In this document: in pieces, positions 47,347 to 60,498 of the stretch
Position numbering within the stretch: the stretch's first letter is position 1
Layout: the number at the start of each line of letters is the position of its first letter
Origin: Rosellinia necatrix
Taxonomy: Eukaryota; Ascomycota; Sordariomycetes; Xylariales; Xylariaceae
DNA: 64,000 bases
Assembly (NCBI GenBank): GCA_021209875.1
Contig: JAGYVD010000005.1
Span: 620,001 to 684,000 of the forward strand
Reading direction: 5' to 3'
Program-made: the position numbers and the translations under genes
The notes under the pieces: model-generated
Told to the model about the DNA's origin: nothing
What the model saw: only the letters and a program-made list of their open reading frames with translations
The model's database searches: none

Positions 47347-49475
47347 TAGCAAGTCTCCGAAGCCACCTAAATGAAACAAGATGGCAGGATCTTTGCCCTA
47401 TGCTTCTTGAGTGGTATGGATTTGTTTAGTCGCCGTAGAATACTTAGCAATGCAACACGATGTTCTGGGTTTGTGTTAGATAATTAGGCCAGCATTGGGC
47501 ACTTTTGCCAGTGTTTCAGACCTCGGGTATTGATAACTGATAAGTGTTTAGGCAAAACAAATACATAATTGCTACCTAAGTTTTATTTATTATTACATAT
47601 CTCTCAGGTACATATGTCAGGGATAGATTCTACTCTATACTACTTGTGCTGGCAAATTATGCAGTTTGTACTTTATTTGGTTCAGCCACAGTGTGCCTCA
47701 TCGTTGTTTATAAAACATCTGATTGATTTGCAAAAACCTTACCGGGCCTGGACGATCCAATGAGCATAATCTCGCCAGTACCGAGATGAGATAAGCATCC
47801 TAATTTCAATAGCCTTGTTGAGTGGGTTAGCTAGTCATAGAGGGCGAGGCGGAGGGGACCGACTATGGTCTACACGGGACTAAAAGATCTGCCTAGACGC
47901 TATTAGCCTAGGCATGTATATAATATCATTCCCGATCTACACTACCAATACCATAGTACAGTATGGGTGAGGATGAGAATACGTAGTGTAGTAGTGGTTC
48001 CTCATGAATAAGTGGTGAACACGTTATAAGGGGTGGTAGCTGGAAGATACATAACCAGACACCCTGGACGACCTCTGATAATTGTCTTGAAGGAATGTTC
48101 CTATCAGCTGTCCGCAGCCAATTCTTCTATATTATACTATATATGAATTACTATGCACGGTTAGTCTACTACGTGCGTACATACCACGCACATAGCTTTG
48201 TACATTACGTAGGTAGGTAGGTAGGTAGGTAGGTCGTATAATAGCACATCCGACACTGAGGTTTTGTGGCACGAGCTCGGTGCTGCTGGTACCTAATTCG
48301 TACTAGGATGAATAGCGCCACTGATGTAATAGAATACCTAAATAGGTACATTAAGTAGTTACCCCAATAGATAATCTCCCTGTATTGATAAATGACAACA
48401 CCGCGGACTGCAATTCATGTTCAACACTCGACACACTGGCCACGCATTTAGCATTTGGAGATTTTTTAGAAGATGGTGCAAAGGTGCTTGGTACCCGGAA
48501 TTGCTTCGACAGCGGCTTCATGGGGACCCCGGTCATGTCGCAATCGTGTACCTTGCGTAGCGAGAGTGAAGCTCGGATGGGCCCGTAAAGAAGACTACGG
48601 TCTCCCTGTCATGACAAGGAAGCTAGCTGAAAATAGCAGTGCTCCCATTCGTCGCCTAACCTGGAACGCACGCTCTCAGCTTCTTCTTTCAGCACCCCTT
48701 CCATTCCGAACACTCATTAGCACATCATCAATCGCTTTGCTTCATGGAAGGGGTTAGATCACCTTGCTTACCGATGTTAATGCATGGCGGAATGCATACA
48801 TACATATATATATATACACTACATACAAGGCGCACGATGCCATTCCCAGCCCCCAGATTGATATGATAATGGTGATGATGATGATGACGATGATAATGAT
48901 GATGTTATGTTGTTGCTGCTGCGGCAGGATGGGTAATGCCAACGCTCGCCATCACTACGAAACAACCCATCCGTCTGCAAGGTACGGAAATGTATAGCCG
49001 AGGGACAACTAACGGGGTTTGCTACCCCTTCTAAGAATCACCAAATCCAAGTAGCTACATAAGTAGTTAAACTCGGTAGTGCAGCGACCTCTCCGTGCTC
49101 TCGTGCGACAATGAGCGTCCAGCTCTGCATTATAACCACCAAGCCGAGCCAGCCGGTTCGCCACTCGGGCTCGGTCGCCCATCTGGCCTGACGACATTCA
49201 GGACGGGGGGTACGCCATGAAACTGAGGGCTTAATGGTGCACCAATCACGCTGCGCGGGTAGAACAGGCGGCACTTTTCCACTACTTGTCTCCAACGAGC
49301 CCGTGCCATTAATCACGGGCAACCGGGGAACCGCTGCAATTCCGCGAGGCGAGCCGGCCGGCCGGCTACCTCATCGTAGGCTAGGGAAGGCAATCTGCAG
49401 CACCCACCTTACATACGAATACATATGTACGTATGTACGTATGTATGTACGTATGTATGTATGTATGTATGTATG

Positions 49476-49507
<32 letters not shown>

Positions 49508-51697
49508 CGTATGTATGTACTCGGGGCCACAACCATGCCGAACCGCATCGACAATCAAGCAAACAATGGTGGCATGGCGCTTGGCAACGGCCACCTTATT
49601 TCACGTACATGCCCAGTATCACCACGTTCAACCGATGCAGTACTACCACCGCACCATTCTTCTCGGACACGGTCGTCTTCAGCCTCGAACTATTTTCGTC
49701 GAAGGAGATAAGAAGAAATAAAAAAATCCCATTCAGCCGCCGGGGGATTGGCGTGTGACTCCCACACGAACTCCTTCTGGCGCCCTTCTAGAATTTCGAC
49801 TACCGGGGTATCCTTTCAACCTCGTGCAACCCCAGCGAATCTATCTGCAGTTCGGCGTTTGTGCATGGGAGGCAGTGTGACGTGGTTTCAGGCTTTGCCT
49901 AGCAAACGAGTATGAAACTAGGGGTGGTTGGTTACCTACACCTTTTGTGGGCTTTTTGAATCCCACACGGACCTACATAGCTCTATAGCGCGGACATGGT
50001 TTTCGTGTCAGTGTGGGAGGGTGAGAGTGAGTGTGTGTGAGAGACTGAGTGAGGGAGGGAGAGTGAGAGATAAAAAAAATATATATAATAAAAAATAATG
50101 AGGGAAAGAAGAAGAAAAGACAAGACACACACACAGAGAGAGGCTTATCCGAATCGCATGAACAAACAATCTCGTGTGATTGATGACTGCAGACGTAGGA
50201 CTTGGCCATGTTATACGACGATCATACTGGGATCACTCGAGGGGACTTGGCATAAAAATTATGCATGCACGACTGCTGATCATCACTTCACTGCCAACCA
50301 AGCACGATGCTATTCAGCTCATCCAGCAAGATATGCAAGTAAGCCCCTTGTCCCGGTCGCCAACTCCGGGGTCGCCACGCTATGCGCGTACTCGACAAGT
50401 TCCAGAGGGCATTGCGGAATAATGGGGTATAGGTATGTGTTATGTATGCAAGATATAGGCCTCTCGTGGCCGCGCCACTGCAAAGCAGCTTACTTGCAGT
50501 GTTTGGCCGCGTCAACTAAGTCTAGTTTGGTATGCGGCCATGGAGACGCCGGCACCTGTAGGTTAGATAACTAGCCGAACCCGTCTTGGTCAACATCTCC
50601 GTATCGGTAAGGCCGGGCCCCTGCTCAATGCCACCATGACAGTACTATGAAGTTACATAGCGCTTTCACATGCCCGCCAGGCTCGTCGCCCACGACGTAC
50701 GATGATGGAAAGGGTCGGCATCAGATCATATAGCGCCACTTCACAATCTATGTAGGTAGGTATTACTACTGCAGGTAGCAATGAACCCGCGAGAACAGCA
50801 ACGCCCTGCACCTTGGTATTTACAAGCTCCTCGCTTCCCACAATGACGTTATAGAAGACTCGTTCTCCTTCGAGGGCCCTTGTTCGGGGGCAGGACAGGG
50901 CTAGATAGAAATTTAGCGAGGCCTTCGCGTAGTCGAAGTCTTAATACATCATTCGGCCCGCCGCGGTAACGAGATGCGACGATCTATCGCGATCCTACCC
51001 ATGTGTGCGTGTCCCTCGTATGACGATGTAGCGGGCTCGTTGGGTTCAATTATGATAATCGCCAGATGGTCTGTGCTGAGATCGCCGAGGGGTCGGTCAC
51101 ATGCCATGTTCGTATGAGAAGGCGACGAGGCTGAATTTACCCGACAACGGAAATCGGGGCTTCAAGAACCATGGTTCGGTTCTTATACCAGATACGATAC
51201 CAAGTCCCGAGGGCGTTGCCCAGGCCGTATCATGCCGTCATGTGTTCGTAGGCTTTCCCGAAGATTGATCTGCCCGAGACCCAACCCCAAACTCGTCCGA
51301 AGCCTCCGCCCACTTCGGGATCTACTTCAGGCATAAATCGTCTGAAGATTAGCCAGTGCGCGGCCCAAGTCAAACGGAGGGCTGCTACACGAGACAACAC
51401 CGGTGCAACGGGTTTCCGCGGCGGACGAACATAGCGATGGGACGCGAGCGGGAGCTAGCTCGATGGACGAAGTTTTGATCATCGTAAAACATGTTATCCG
51501 GCTGTAGAAAACGGCTATGCGATGCTCTAGATGGCGTTGACAACCATCATGCAACGCGTATGCAAAACCCAAACATGCCTTTACGGCTCCGGTCCGCGAA
51601 ATACCGCGCCCAAAGCCCCCCCAAAAAATAACACCAGCCAAAACTCCTTTGCACGCCCCTTCCCCCTGCTATTGAAACCAGTTGTGAGGGCGACGGC
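47347..51697. other. Gene-poor region right of the AT-rich element
   Basis: No gene is supported. The stretch holds a GTAG run (48209-48234), GAT/GATGATG repeats (about 48865-48910), a GTAC/GTAT/GT compound microsatellite (about 49425-49520), and a short perfect hairpin GCCCGTG/CACGGGC at about 49299-49321. It ends just past the KSH1 stop codon. Confidence 0.4.
49425..49520. repeat. (GTAC/GTAT)n(GT)n compound microsatellite
   Basis: Mixed GTAC and GTAT units, then about ten GT units, then more GTAT and GTAC units. Confidence 0.9.
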
Positions 51698-52139
51698 TTA
51701 GGTGCCGATAACCATGGAGACCTGGGCATCAAAAGTGTCAGCGTGTCGGGACAGCCTCGTAGGGTAGGTGCGTAGTGCTCGTCGTACCGCCATGAATAAG
51801 CAGCACAGGCTTATATATGGACTTAGTCGCTCGCCTATCCGTGCCGCCTTCCAGAATATGCCCATCAACCTGTAACCCTCAGTCAGTCCGGCTCTGACCA
51901 AGCACGCCGGCGCCCAGGGCCGGCCCCCGCGTCTGCCTCAAGCTATCCCGAGCCTTCAGGTAACAACATACCCTTGCTTATTACGGTCTAGTATCGTCGG
52001 GAACAGGTTGTGGACGTAGGCGCTCGTGCAGATGAGGAGGAGGATGACGAGCAGCAGGCTCTGGAAGTTGAAGAGCGCAGACTAGGATAAATAAGTTAGT
52101 ACGGACACGAAAATGGATCGACAGTGTATTCCATACCAT
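51698..52139 (-). CDS. KSH1: Kish protein (TMEM167 family), early secretory pathway
   Basis: This small Golgi/ER membrane protein is needed for early secretory traffic in yeast. The gene has four exons that are too short to be seen as one frame: 52139-52137, 52081-51972, 51869-51788 and 51721-51698, total 219 nt, 72 aa. The first exon is only the ATG. The GTATGG donor follows directly, with an ACTAAC branch and TAG acceptor. Exon 2 reads [18 protein letters not shown] and DRNKQG, exon 3 [20 protein letters not shown] then LCCLFMA, and exon 4 VSMVIGT. Two membrane segments are visible (about residues 8-25 and 55-71) around the conserved [12 protein letters not shown] loop. All phases agree. 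It is divergent from TAF13. Confidence 0.92.
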
Positions 52140-52777
52140 GATTTTTATGCCGCCAAAATGCAATCTGGAGGATAGGAGAGGTTTGCGGCGTGTTGTATTG
52201 TGTTATGTGGTGATCGCGATTGTGAGTCTCGAAAGCTTTCCCCAAATGCCAGATAAACAGCCACCTCTCTGGACTGGAGGTACCTAGGTACCTACTTACC
52301 TAGCTGGCTTTTACTGTAAGGTACGGAGTACGTAAGGAGGTAAGTTAGTGGAAGTGGAGTTTCGTCTGATAAGTTTTTTTAGGCAATGCACTAGAACGCC
52401 GGCCGGCAAGTCACTAAGTGGGCTAGCTTGGTAGCTAGGGGTGCTGTATTACACCAGAGGTGCTCACGGCACTTACCCACTGCCAGTTGGCTATACCCAC
52501 TAAATCCGAATGTTCCCACCTCCAAAGGTTGGTTTAGGTAGGACGGTGCCGAATATAGCTTCAGCCCACCCGAAATCCCCGAATGACTGTTCAGATCCAC
52601 AACCATCCGTCAGCCTTGTCATCATCCAACACCCACAACTCGACTCTCGCCGCCCATAGCCCAGAAAATACGATCGTGTACAGCGTCAGGGTACCCGCGC
52701 CTTCCATTAATAACGTATTCGTTGTCGTTCACGATAGAAAAGCGTCGACGGCCTCGCGCTTTCGCGCAATTCTCGAG
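52140..52777. promoter_or_regulatory. Shared divergent promoter region of KSH1 and TAF13
   Basis: The two flanking genes are transcribed away from each other, so this 640-bp interval must contain both promoters and 5' leaders. It includes tandem TACCTA/TAGGTA words near 52280-52300, but no clear TATA box or CCAAT pair that I would name. Confidence 0.5.
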
Positions 52778-53377
52778 ATGGAACCTCGCGCGCGCGCCGG
52801 CAAGCACGTCGGCAAAGAGACCTTCAATCCCAAAGAAAGTGCGTTCCTCCCTTCCCCTTGAGCTTGAGTCCCTTGTACTCGAACAATGATTAGATAAGCT
52901 GGAGCAAATGCTTACCCGCTAACAACCTCTTGCTCGCGCTTAGTTGCCGCCCTCCTTTACGCGTATGGAGATGTCCGCGACCCTATCCCAGAGACGGTGC
53001 GCGTGCTAGACGAGATCGTAACGGAATTTCTGGAGGGCGTATGCTTCGAGGCGAGTCGGCATGCGCAAGTGGCTGGCCGACAGAAACTCAAGTTCGATGA
53101 CTTCGAGTTTGCACTACGCCGCAACCCGCAATATCTCGGTAAAGTCAAGGCCATGATCGAGAAGCGACAAACCATCAAGGAAATGCGTAAGACGTTCAAC
53201 CAGGATGACGATGCTCTTATGAAGGATATGGCCGCGAGGGACAAGGACACGAATAACACAAAGCAAGAGGATGACGAACTTCTCGGTCTCGACGATGATT
53301 TGGACCTTAAGGAGCTAGGCGCCGAGACCTCATCCCGTGGCTCCGGCTCAAAGAAGAGGAAGGCCCCCGCAAAGTGA
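52778..53377 (+). CDS. TAF13: TFIID subunit TAF13 (histone-fold protein)
   Basis: TAF13 pairs with TAF11 in TFIID, the general factor that places RNA polymerase II at promoters. Exon 1 (52778-52838, MEPRARAGKHVGKETFNPKE) joins exon 2 (52944-53377) over a 105-nt intron (GTGCGT donor, GCTAAC branch, TAG acceptor). Phase 1 is kept, giving 164 aa. The histone fold runs from IAALLYAYGDVRDPIPETV through VLDEIVTEFLEGVCFEASRH to KLKFDDFEFALRRNPQYLGK (about residues 21-90). The C-terminus is acidic and then Lys/Arg-rich (KKRKAPAK). Filamentous-fungal TAF13 proteins are of similar length. The start was chosen as the only ATG near the acceptor-compatible frame. Confidence 0.93.
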
Positions 53378-54529
53378 ATCAGGACGAGGACATACTGCTG
53401 GAATATTCTTTCTGCCCATTACATAGCGGCGTAATGGTGACCAATGTCGCCTCTGCTTATTGCATAGCACCGGAGTTTAGGGATGTATACCATATTGCTT
53501 TCAAAGGGGATGGCTACGAATAGGCCATGCCAACAACCACGGCGCCAGAACAGCTACGGCGAGTACGACTTAATTACATGGATACGATGCGGGCCTTGAA
53601 GGGGGTTGGGTCAACGCCGAGGAAGAAATTCCGTAGCCAATCGTATGCGTGAGGCAGATATTTAACGTTAGCCGGCAGCGAACGCTCCCCCATTACACTT
53701 TGGCTTTAGAGGCCAAAATAGAATCAGAGATAGGAGGTACCTTAGTCTTAAATCCCGCCCTGTTAAAAGATATGAGGGATAATGTGTACCTCACCAGGTG
53801 CCCCTCACGGTGGATCCGAGATTTTAACTCCATCCATACAATACATGATTGACACTACGCCGGCCGCATCAGCTCCCGGTCTTTATCTATATCTGTTATT
53901 CCCGCTGCCTGCTATACTGTCGCGGCTATCCTGCGGTTTTGTGTCGGCAGCCAAGAGACCGACCTTGGGTTAGTCCTATTCACGTACATCGGCACTAATC
54001 TCTATTCACTTAGCGATGTCGGGCAGTGAGTTGGAGCTCGACACCATTCCGGTAATCCGACTGCATATCAGCAACCCGCCGGCGCGATACGACAACATAT
54101 CTATTACGAGACCGTTGGTATCGGAAGCTGTGCACCCTCCGAGAGCCGCAGGGCCGCTGCATCGGATGCAGGTGTGCCTGGTCGGCCTGTGGTGTCAAAG
54201 TGTGATTTCCAATGACTGGTGCATCCGGATTTCCGCGAACTCAATGTTCCCCTTGCCGGGCACATTTGGTTCGGCCAGCAAAAATATCGGACGGCGAATG
54301 ATGAATTGGCTAGGTGACGAATCCTGGTTTAACTGTTGTTGATCTGTTTCGGGGTATCCTCTCTATGGTTCTTGCTGAATCTTCCACTATACACCACAAT
54401 CAACACGGCACCAACATAGCCGAATCTCGCCCTGGTCTAACGTCCGGGAGATTTTTTCATGATTTCAGGGAACTAGACACAGATTCCTATCTTGCTTTTA
54501 GATATTTGGCGTTTTAATAACCACTGATC
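53378..54529. other. Intergenic region between TAF13 and the EamA transporter gene
   Basis: I see no supported gene. A 108-codon frame starting with ATG at 54016 and ending at 54342 has no recognisable domain. The right part probably contains the promoter and leader of the transporter gene. Confidence 0.4.
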
Positions 54530-56026
54530 ATGGCTTCGTTGGCGCCGAAGCACCTAGCTGCGTCCATTGAGAACCTACAACACACATCGCATGCTGGTGC
54601 TTACCCCGCGTTATACGGGAATACGGAAGCCGGCAAGCAAAACGAATTAGCTACCAAATGGTTAGGTACTGACCACTTCGAGCGTTCCCCCCAGGCAGCC
54701 CTCTCGAGGGGAGGGGAGATATCGCCAATACTCGGCCCTCAAGATCAATTCCTACCCCCTCCTGTACTGACAGGACCGGCATCAATATCGCTTCCTAATG
54801 TGGCCACTAAGGGTATAAATATTTGGGGGTTTTTTGCTTTGCAGTGGCGAAAACATAAAGCCCCCATCTATGTATTTAGCGCGCAATTCTTCGGGGCGTT
54901 AATGAACCTTTTCGCGCGTCTCCTTGAGCTAGGCGAGACCGACACCAAGCTCCATCCCATGCAGCTTCTATTATGGCGCATGTTGATAACGACGCTAGGG
55001 TGCTCGTTCTACATCTTGAGGCATCGAATACCCCACGGTCTGCTTGGCAGCCCGGATGTCCGGTGGCTGCTCGTGGCTCGTGGGGTCTCGGGTTTCTTTG
55101 GCATATATGGAGTTTGGTATTCGATTCAGTACTTACCGCTAGCGGAGGCGACTGTGATCACTTTCCTGGCACCAAACCTTGCTGGGTACCTGTGTCACCT
55201 TTTCCTCAAGGATCCGTATACGCGAACTGAACAACTCGCCTCGTTCCTGGCGCTAGGGGGCGTGGTGCTGATCACCAAGCCCATGAGCTTATTCTCAGAT
55301 GAAGTTCAGGGGGGAGGGCCTATCAAGGCGGCCATGGAGGCCGTTGTCAATGCGACAGCAGAGGTCATAGCGGTCCGGGGCATAGAGGCCACTGGGCCAA
55401 CAGTCGTCGATCCTCAGATGCCGACGACATCTGAGCGCCTAGCTGCCATCGGTGCAGCCCTTCTCGGCGTCTTAGGCACAGCCTTTGCCTTCACAACACT
55501 GCGCGCCATCGGGCCACGTGCGCATACTCTCCTATCAGTGAACTATTTCGGTGCCCTATGTGTGGTGGTCTCGGTCTTCATGCTGTGCGTCGCGCCATAT
55601 GTCGGGCAACCAGACCTGGGGTTTGTGTTCCCTTCGTCCATATACCAGTGGAGTTCGTTGCTCCTCATCACAGCCTGCGGGTTAATACTGCAAGTCCTTA
55701 TAACGAAAGGTTTGGCAGCCGAACGCAGCAATCGGGCTGCAGCCATGACATACACACAAATGCTTTTCGCGGCGGGCTTTGACCGTCTCGTCTGGGGAAC
55801 GACAATAGGCTGGACAAGCGCTACCGGATGCACTATGATCATCGCAGGAGCGGTTTGGGTAGCAACAGCGAAGAAGACCACAGCAGTTGCCAGGAGTGAC
55901 GGGGAAGACCGAGATGTTGAGAGAGACTGTAGCGCAGGGATTCGAGCGGGTGAAGATGCTCGTCTAATGCCCGGTGGACGGCGTGATGGCCAAGATGAGG
56001 GAATTCTTCTAGAAACCATAAGATGA
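54530..56026 (+). CDS. EamA/DMT-family membrane transporter
   Basis: This is a member of the drug/metabolite transporter superfamily; the substrate is unknown. The single exon encodes 498 aa. A polar N-terminal tail of about 105 residues faces the cytosol by usual topology. About ten hydrophobic segments follow, in two EamA repeats. The first repeat includes LWRMLITTLGCSFYILRHRI, VARGVSGFFGIYGVWYSIQY and ATVITFLAPNLAGYL, the usual end of repeat one. The second begins near LAAIGAALLGVLGTAFAFTT. The two are joined by a loop of about 70 residues. The second repeat ends with GCTMIIAGAVWVA. The C-terminal tail is charged. The ATG at 54530 (MASLAPKHLAASIEN) is the first in frame. There is no clustering with biosynthetic genes that would point to a substrate. 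Confidence 0.9.
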   Translation: MASLAPKHLAASIENLQHTSHAGAYPALYGNTEAGKQNELATKWLGTDHFERSPQAALSRGGEISPILGPQDQFLPPPVLTGPASISLPNVATKGINIWGFFALQWRKHKAPIYVFSAQFFGALMNLFARLLELGETDTKLHPMQLLLWRMLITTLGCSFYILRHRIPHGLLGSPDVRWLLVARGVSGFFGIYGVWYSIQYLPLAEATVITFLAPNLAGYLCHLFLKDPYTRTEQLASFLALGGVVLITKPMSLFSDEVQGGGPIKAAMEAVVNATAEVIAVRGIEATGPTVVDPQMPTTSERLAAIGAALLGVLGTAFAFTTLRAIGPRAHTLLSVNYFGALCVVVSVFMLCVAPYVGQPDLGFVFPSSIYQWSSLLLITACGLILQVLITKGLAAERSNRAAAMTYTQMLFAAGFDRLVWGTTIGWTSATGCTMIIAGAVWVATAKKTTAVARSDGEDRDVERDCSAGIRAGEDARLMPGGRRDGQDEGILLETIR

Positions 56027-56684
56027 ATATAAAGATTGACGATATGGTGGAGATATAGCGTCCTCAATCGTCACGAGCTCCAAACTACCTAGTAATACCC
56101 CTATTCCGTATGGTGACGCTGCTGTAGAGTGAGTCAATGTCAAGATGGCGCAAGCTGAGAGTTTGAGTTGTCGATTTGAGGGGTACAACATATCACCGAT
56201 TATTCTGATACAGAAACGTATATTTAAATGCTAAGACAAAGAATCACCTAAATAGGTACCTAGGTTAGGCACTCACCCACCGTAAGATCTGTTGATAGGG
56301 GGCGTTGAGAAAAAAAAAATGTAGGTGTCGATAACATACTTACAGTATCTAAGCAAGTACTAGGTAAGTAGGTAGTTATCCAATAGCACAGTTGTGAGAC
56401 AATGTGTTATTAGCACTGTATTCGCACAGTCGTTACGTCGCGCCTCCAAAAAAGTTCGCGACTCTTAGCAAACCAGGCTAGGAGCTCCAAGCTCTTGCCT
56501 GCCCCCAACCAAACCGAATCACCCAAACTTTTGAGCCTTCCGTTCTCGACTGCCATTCTCGACTGCCATTCTCGACTGCCATTCTCGACTGCCATTCTCC
56601 ACACGTCGCCTAATCGGCAGCACGTAACAAATCACGGAATTTCTTTGCTAATTAATTGTCTCGCATCTCTGCCGCCTCGCCACC
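56027..56684. promoter_or_regulatory. Upstream region of RVB1
   Basis: This lies between two same-strand genes. It holds four tandem copies of a 13-bp unit (56543-56594) about 90 bp before the RVB1 start, and TAGGTA/TACCTA words near 56250-56370. The start codon context CACCATGG is strong. Confidence 0.45.
56543..56594. repeat. 13-bp minisatellite (TTCTCGACTGCCA x4)
   Basis: Four head-to-tail copies of TTCTCGACTGCCA, essentially perfect, plus a partial fifth. The array lies in the proximal upstream region of RVB1. Confidence 0.95.
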
Positions 56685-58319
<1,635 letters not shown>

Positions 58320-60498
58320 TATTCAGGGAGCATCCAGGTAGTGTAAAACAACATAGACTTTAAGTGAAGAGTCTCAGACTTGGCCCAGGACGAAAACCAG
58401 CATTGTGGGCTTGTGGAAACTGCCAAAGTTCATGGACCGCGTTGTCTTGATTCCTCACTACTTTGTACGCCCCGGGTGGCACAAAGCATGGTGAAGCCGG
58501 TCTAGGAGATTGACCAGCGAGACAATCAAAAATACAGTGGACGGGCACACGGGAAGGGTTTCGGAGTTATTCGGTAAACGGAAACGTTGGTTGTATCCTT
58601 GCTACCGAAATAGGAGCTAGACAGCCTATTCCAACCCCGGTTGACAACTTTGCAAGCCCTGGATTGTTTTCGTTGCTTTAGTCTTCATAGTTAACAGGAA
58701 AAATTGCCAACTAATTTACTCCATGATAATTATTCTGAGAGAAAAAAATGTAGGTTACCTACCAACGAAATATCTGAGACACGCCAAACACGCACTGTTT
58801 TGATACATTATATTACATTAATGGGGTTTAAATTTGTATTAGGGCCGCATTCCGCTGGATACAATTGGCCTTGTTACCTTTTTACAAGCATCGCAATCCG
58901 CAAGGTTCTCCTATTCGGGATAATGTAAAGGTTGGCTGCTCTGACTGGATCATGGAACGATAGTCAGAGAAATATGCATAGACAGACAGCCTTGCAAGAT
59001 TACCCCACGTTGACCTAATCACGTTACGTTGCGCGGAAATGATCGCCGAATCAGCCTTGCCGGAGTTGTATTGGGTTTCCTTGCCATGTGTGAGCCTGAC
59101 GACCCGACACGGCGGTTCTCCCCATTGATTAATATTCGTGTTACAGTATCATATAGATGGTGTGTTGTTCGCCAATTACGCAAATGGACTTGGATGTGCT
59201 GCATTCCATGCGGCTCTTGATGATCATCTACCCACGTTCAGCAAGGCGTGTAACTCACTGTCCAAAGAACTATCAGCCGCCAGAACATCGAAAATGGGAT
59301 CGCAACTGACGAGCATCGGCCATATAAATGGTCACTCAAATGTAGGTATCCCTAGGCGCGGTTGCAAACGCTACGAGACAAAGAGTAGGTAGTCGCCGAT
59401 CACGTCGCCCCTCTTCCACCGTTAGTCTACTATGTCATAACTGCAACAGGTCGGTACACTCCCGAGACAAATAGGCAGACCGGATACTTAGCTCATGTAG
59501 AAATGCTAGTTAGAATAGATCGTTGAGTAAAAATCACTCCCAACGCTCTCACCGACTCGGTGTGGGGATTTGAACATGATCAAATCCTACCATAGTCCGT
59601 CCGGAGACTAGGTGGCAAGGCCATGGCATGGTAGTCGTATCTCAGCATATTGTTAAGGTCTATGACAAAGGAACATAAATCAACCCGGAGCGGCTGTCCC
59701 GAAATGGTGAGATCTAATGCACAAAGCCACTGCTCATAAACCAATACTGGCGCTACGATGGAAAAATGATGGGGGGGACAAAGAGAACATGGGCTTATAA
59801 CTTCATTCACCAAACACGGAGGAGTGTCTGTATGCGTTCTATCGCGGACACTCTCGTACCCAGTATCCTCCATCGCCTTCATTGTTCTCCCCAGACTAAC
59901 AGGGGTCAAATAATTTCCCCTTTGATACAAACAAAAGAGGGGGAAGAAAGAAAATCCAAGAAAACAATCCCTCTCCAATTATGCGATAAACAAATACTTA
60001 GTTCGCATTTTTTGTTGTTGACGTAGCTGAGCCCATCATGGTCCCCTCCAGTCCCGGTTTGTAACTGTCCGCCCACTTCACCATCCATTCATCCACATCC
60101 CCTCTTCTTGTCGTTATTGTCTCGTCGGGCCCCATGCCTCTAGAGCCCTGTACAGAGAACAAGAGGGAGCGACGGGGAACAATTAACGGAGCCCACCTCT
60201 AATGCCTGATCTGCGGCCCAACTATCCTCTTGTCTCGCTCTCGTTCCTCGCTCATCAATCTCTGATCCTGATCGACGAGAGTCAAAAAAAAACTAAAGTC
60301 AACATAAGAAACCAAGCCTTGTATCTTTCGTTCACTCCAACATAGATGGTAGTTTGAAGCTCGACCACTGAGATTTTTGTTCGTGTTTGTATGTGCTAGG
60401 ACCCGCCCCCTTTTTACTGCATCTACCTCTCTATCACCTCTACGTCTCGTTTGCAACACGACTGGTCCGAAAAATATCTAGTATCTTCCACCGAGACT
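58320..60498. other. Intergenic region between RVB1 and the HMG-box gene
   Basis: No gene is firmly supported in this 2.2 kb. A doubtful two-exon short frame (59039-59392) is listed separately. The last few hundred bases (about 60100-60498) are pyrimidine-rich and likely hold the promoter and leader of the HMG gene. Confidence 0.4.
59039..59392 (+). CDS. Doubtful two-exon short gene
   Basis: An ATG at 59039 opens a 17-codon stretch (MIAESALPELYWVSLPC) followed by a GTGAGC donor at 59090. A CAG acceptor at 59144-59146 (57-nt gap, phase kept) leads into an 81-codon frame starting YHIDGVLFANYANGLG. The product would be about 98 aa. Intron size and signals are acceptable, but there is no good CTAAC branch point and no family I recognise. 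It may be chance. Confidence 0.18.

Noticed and set aside
54016..54342. 108-codon frame upstream of the EamA gene
   Set aside because: No recognisable domain and no clear coding bias; it overlaps the likely promoter region.
59530..59660. Possible tRNA gene on the minus strand because of GTTCAAATCCC
   Set aside because: The T-arm-like word is present, but there is no matching A-box, anticodon arm or acceptor pairing.
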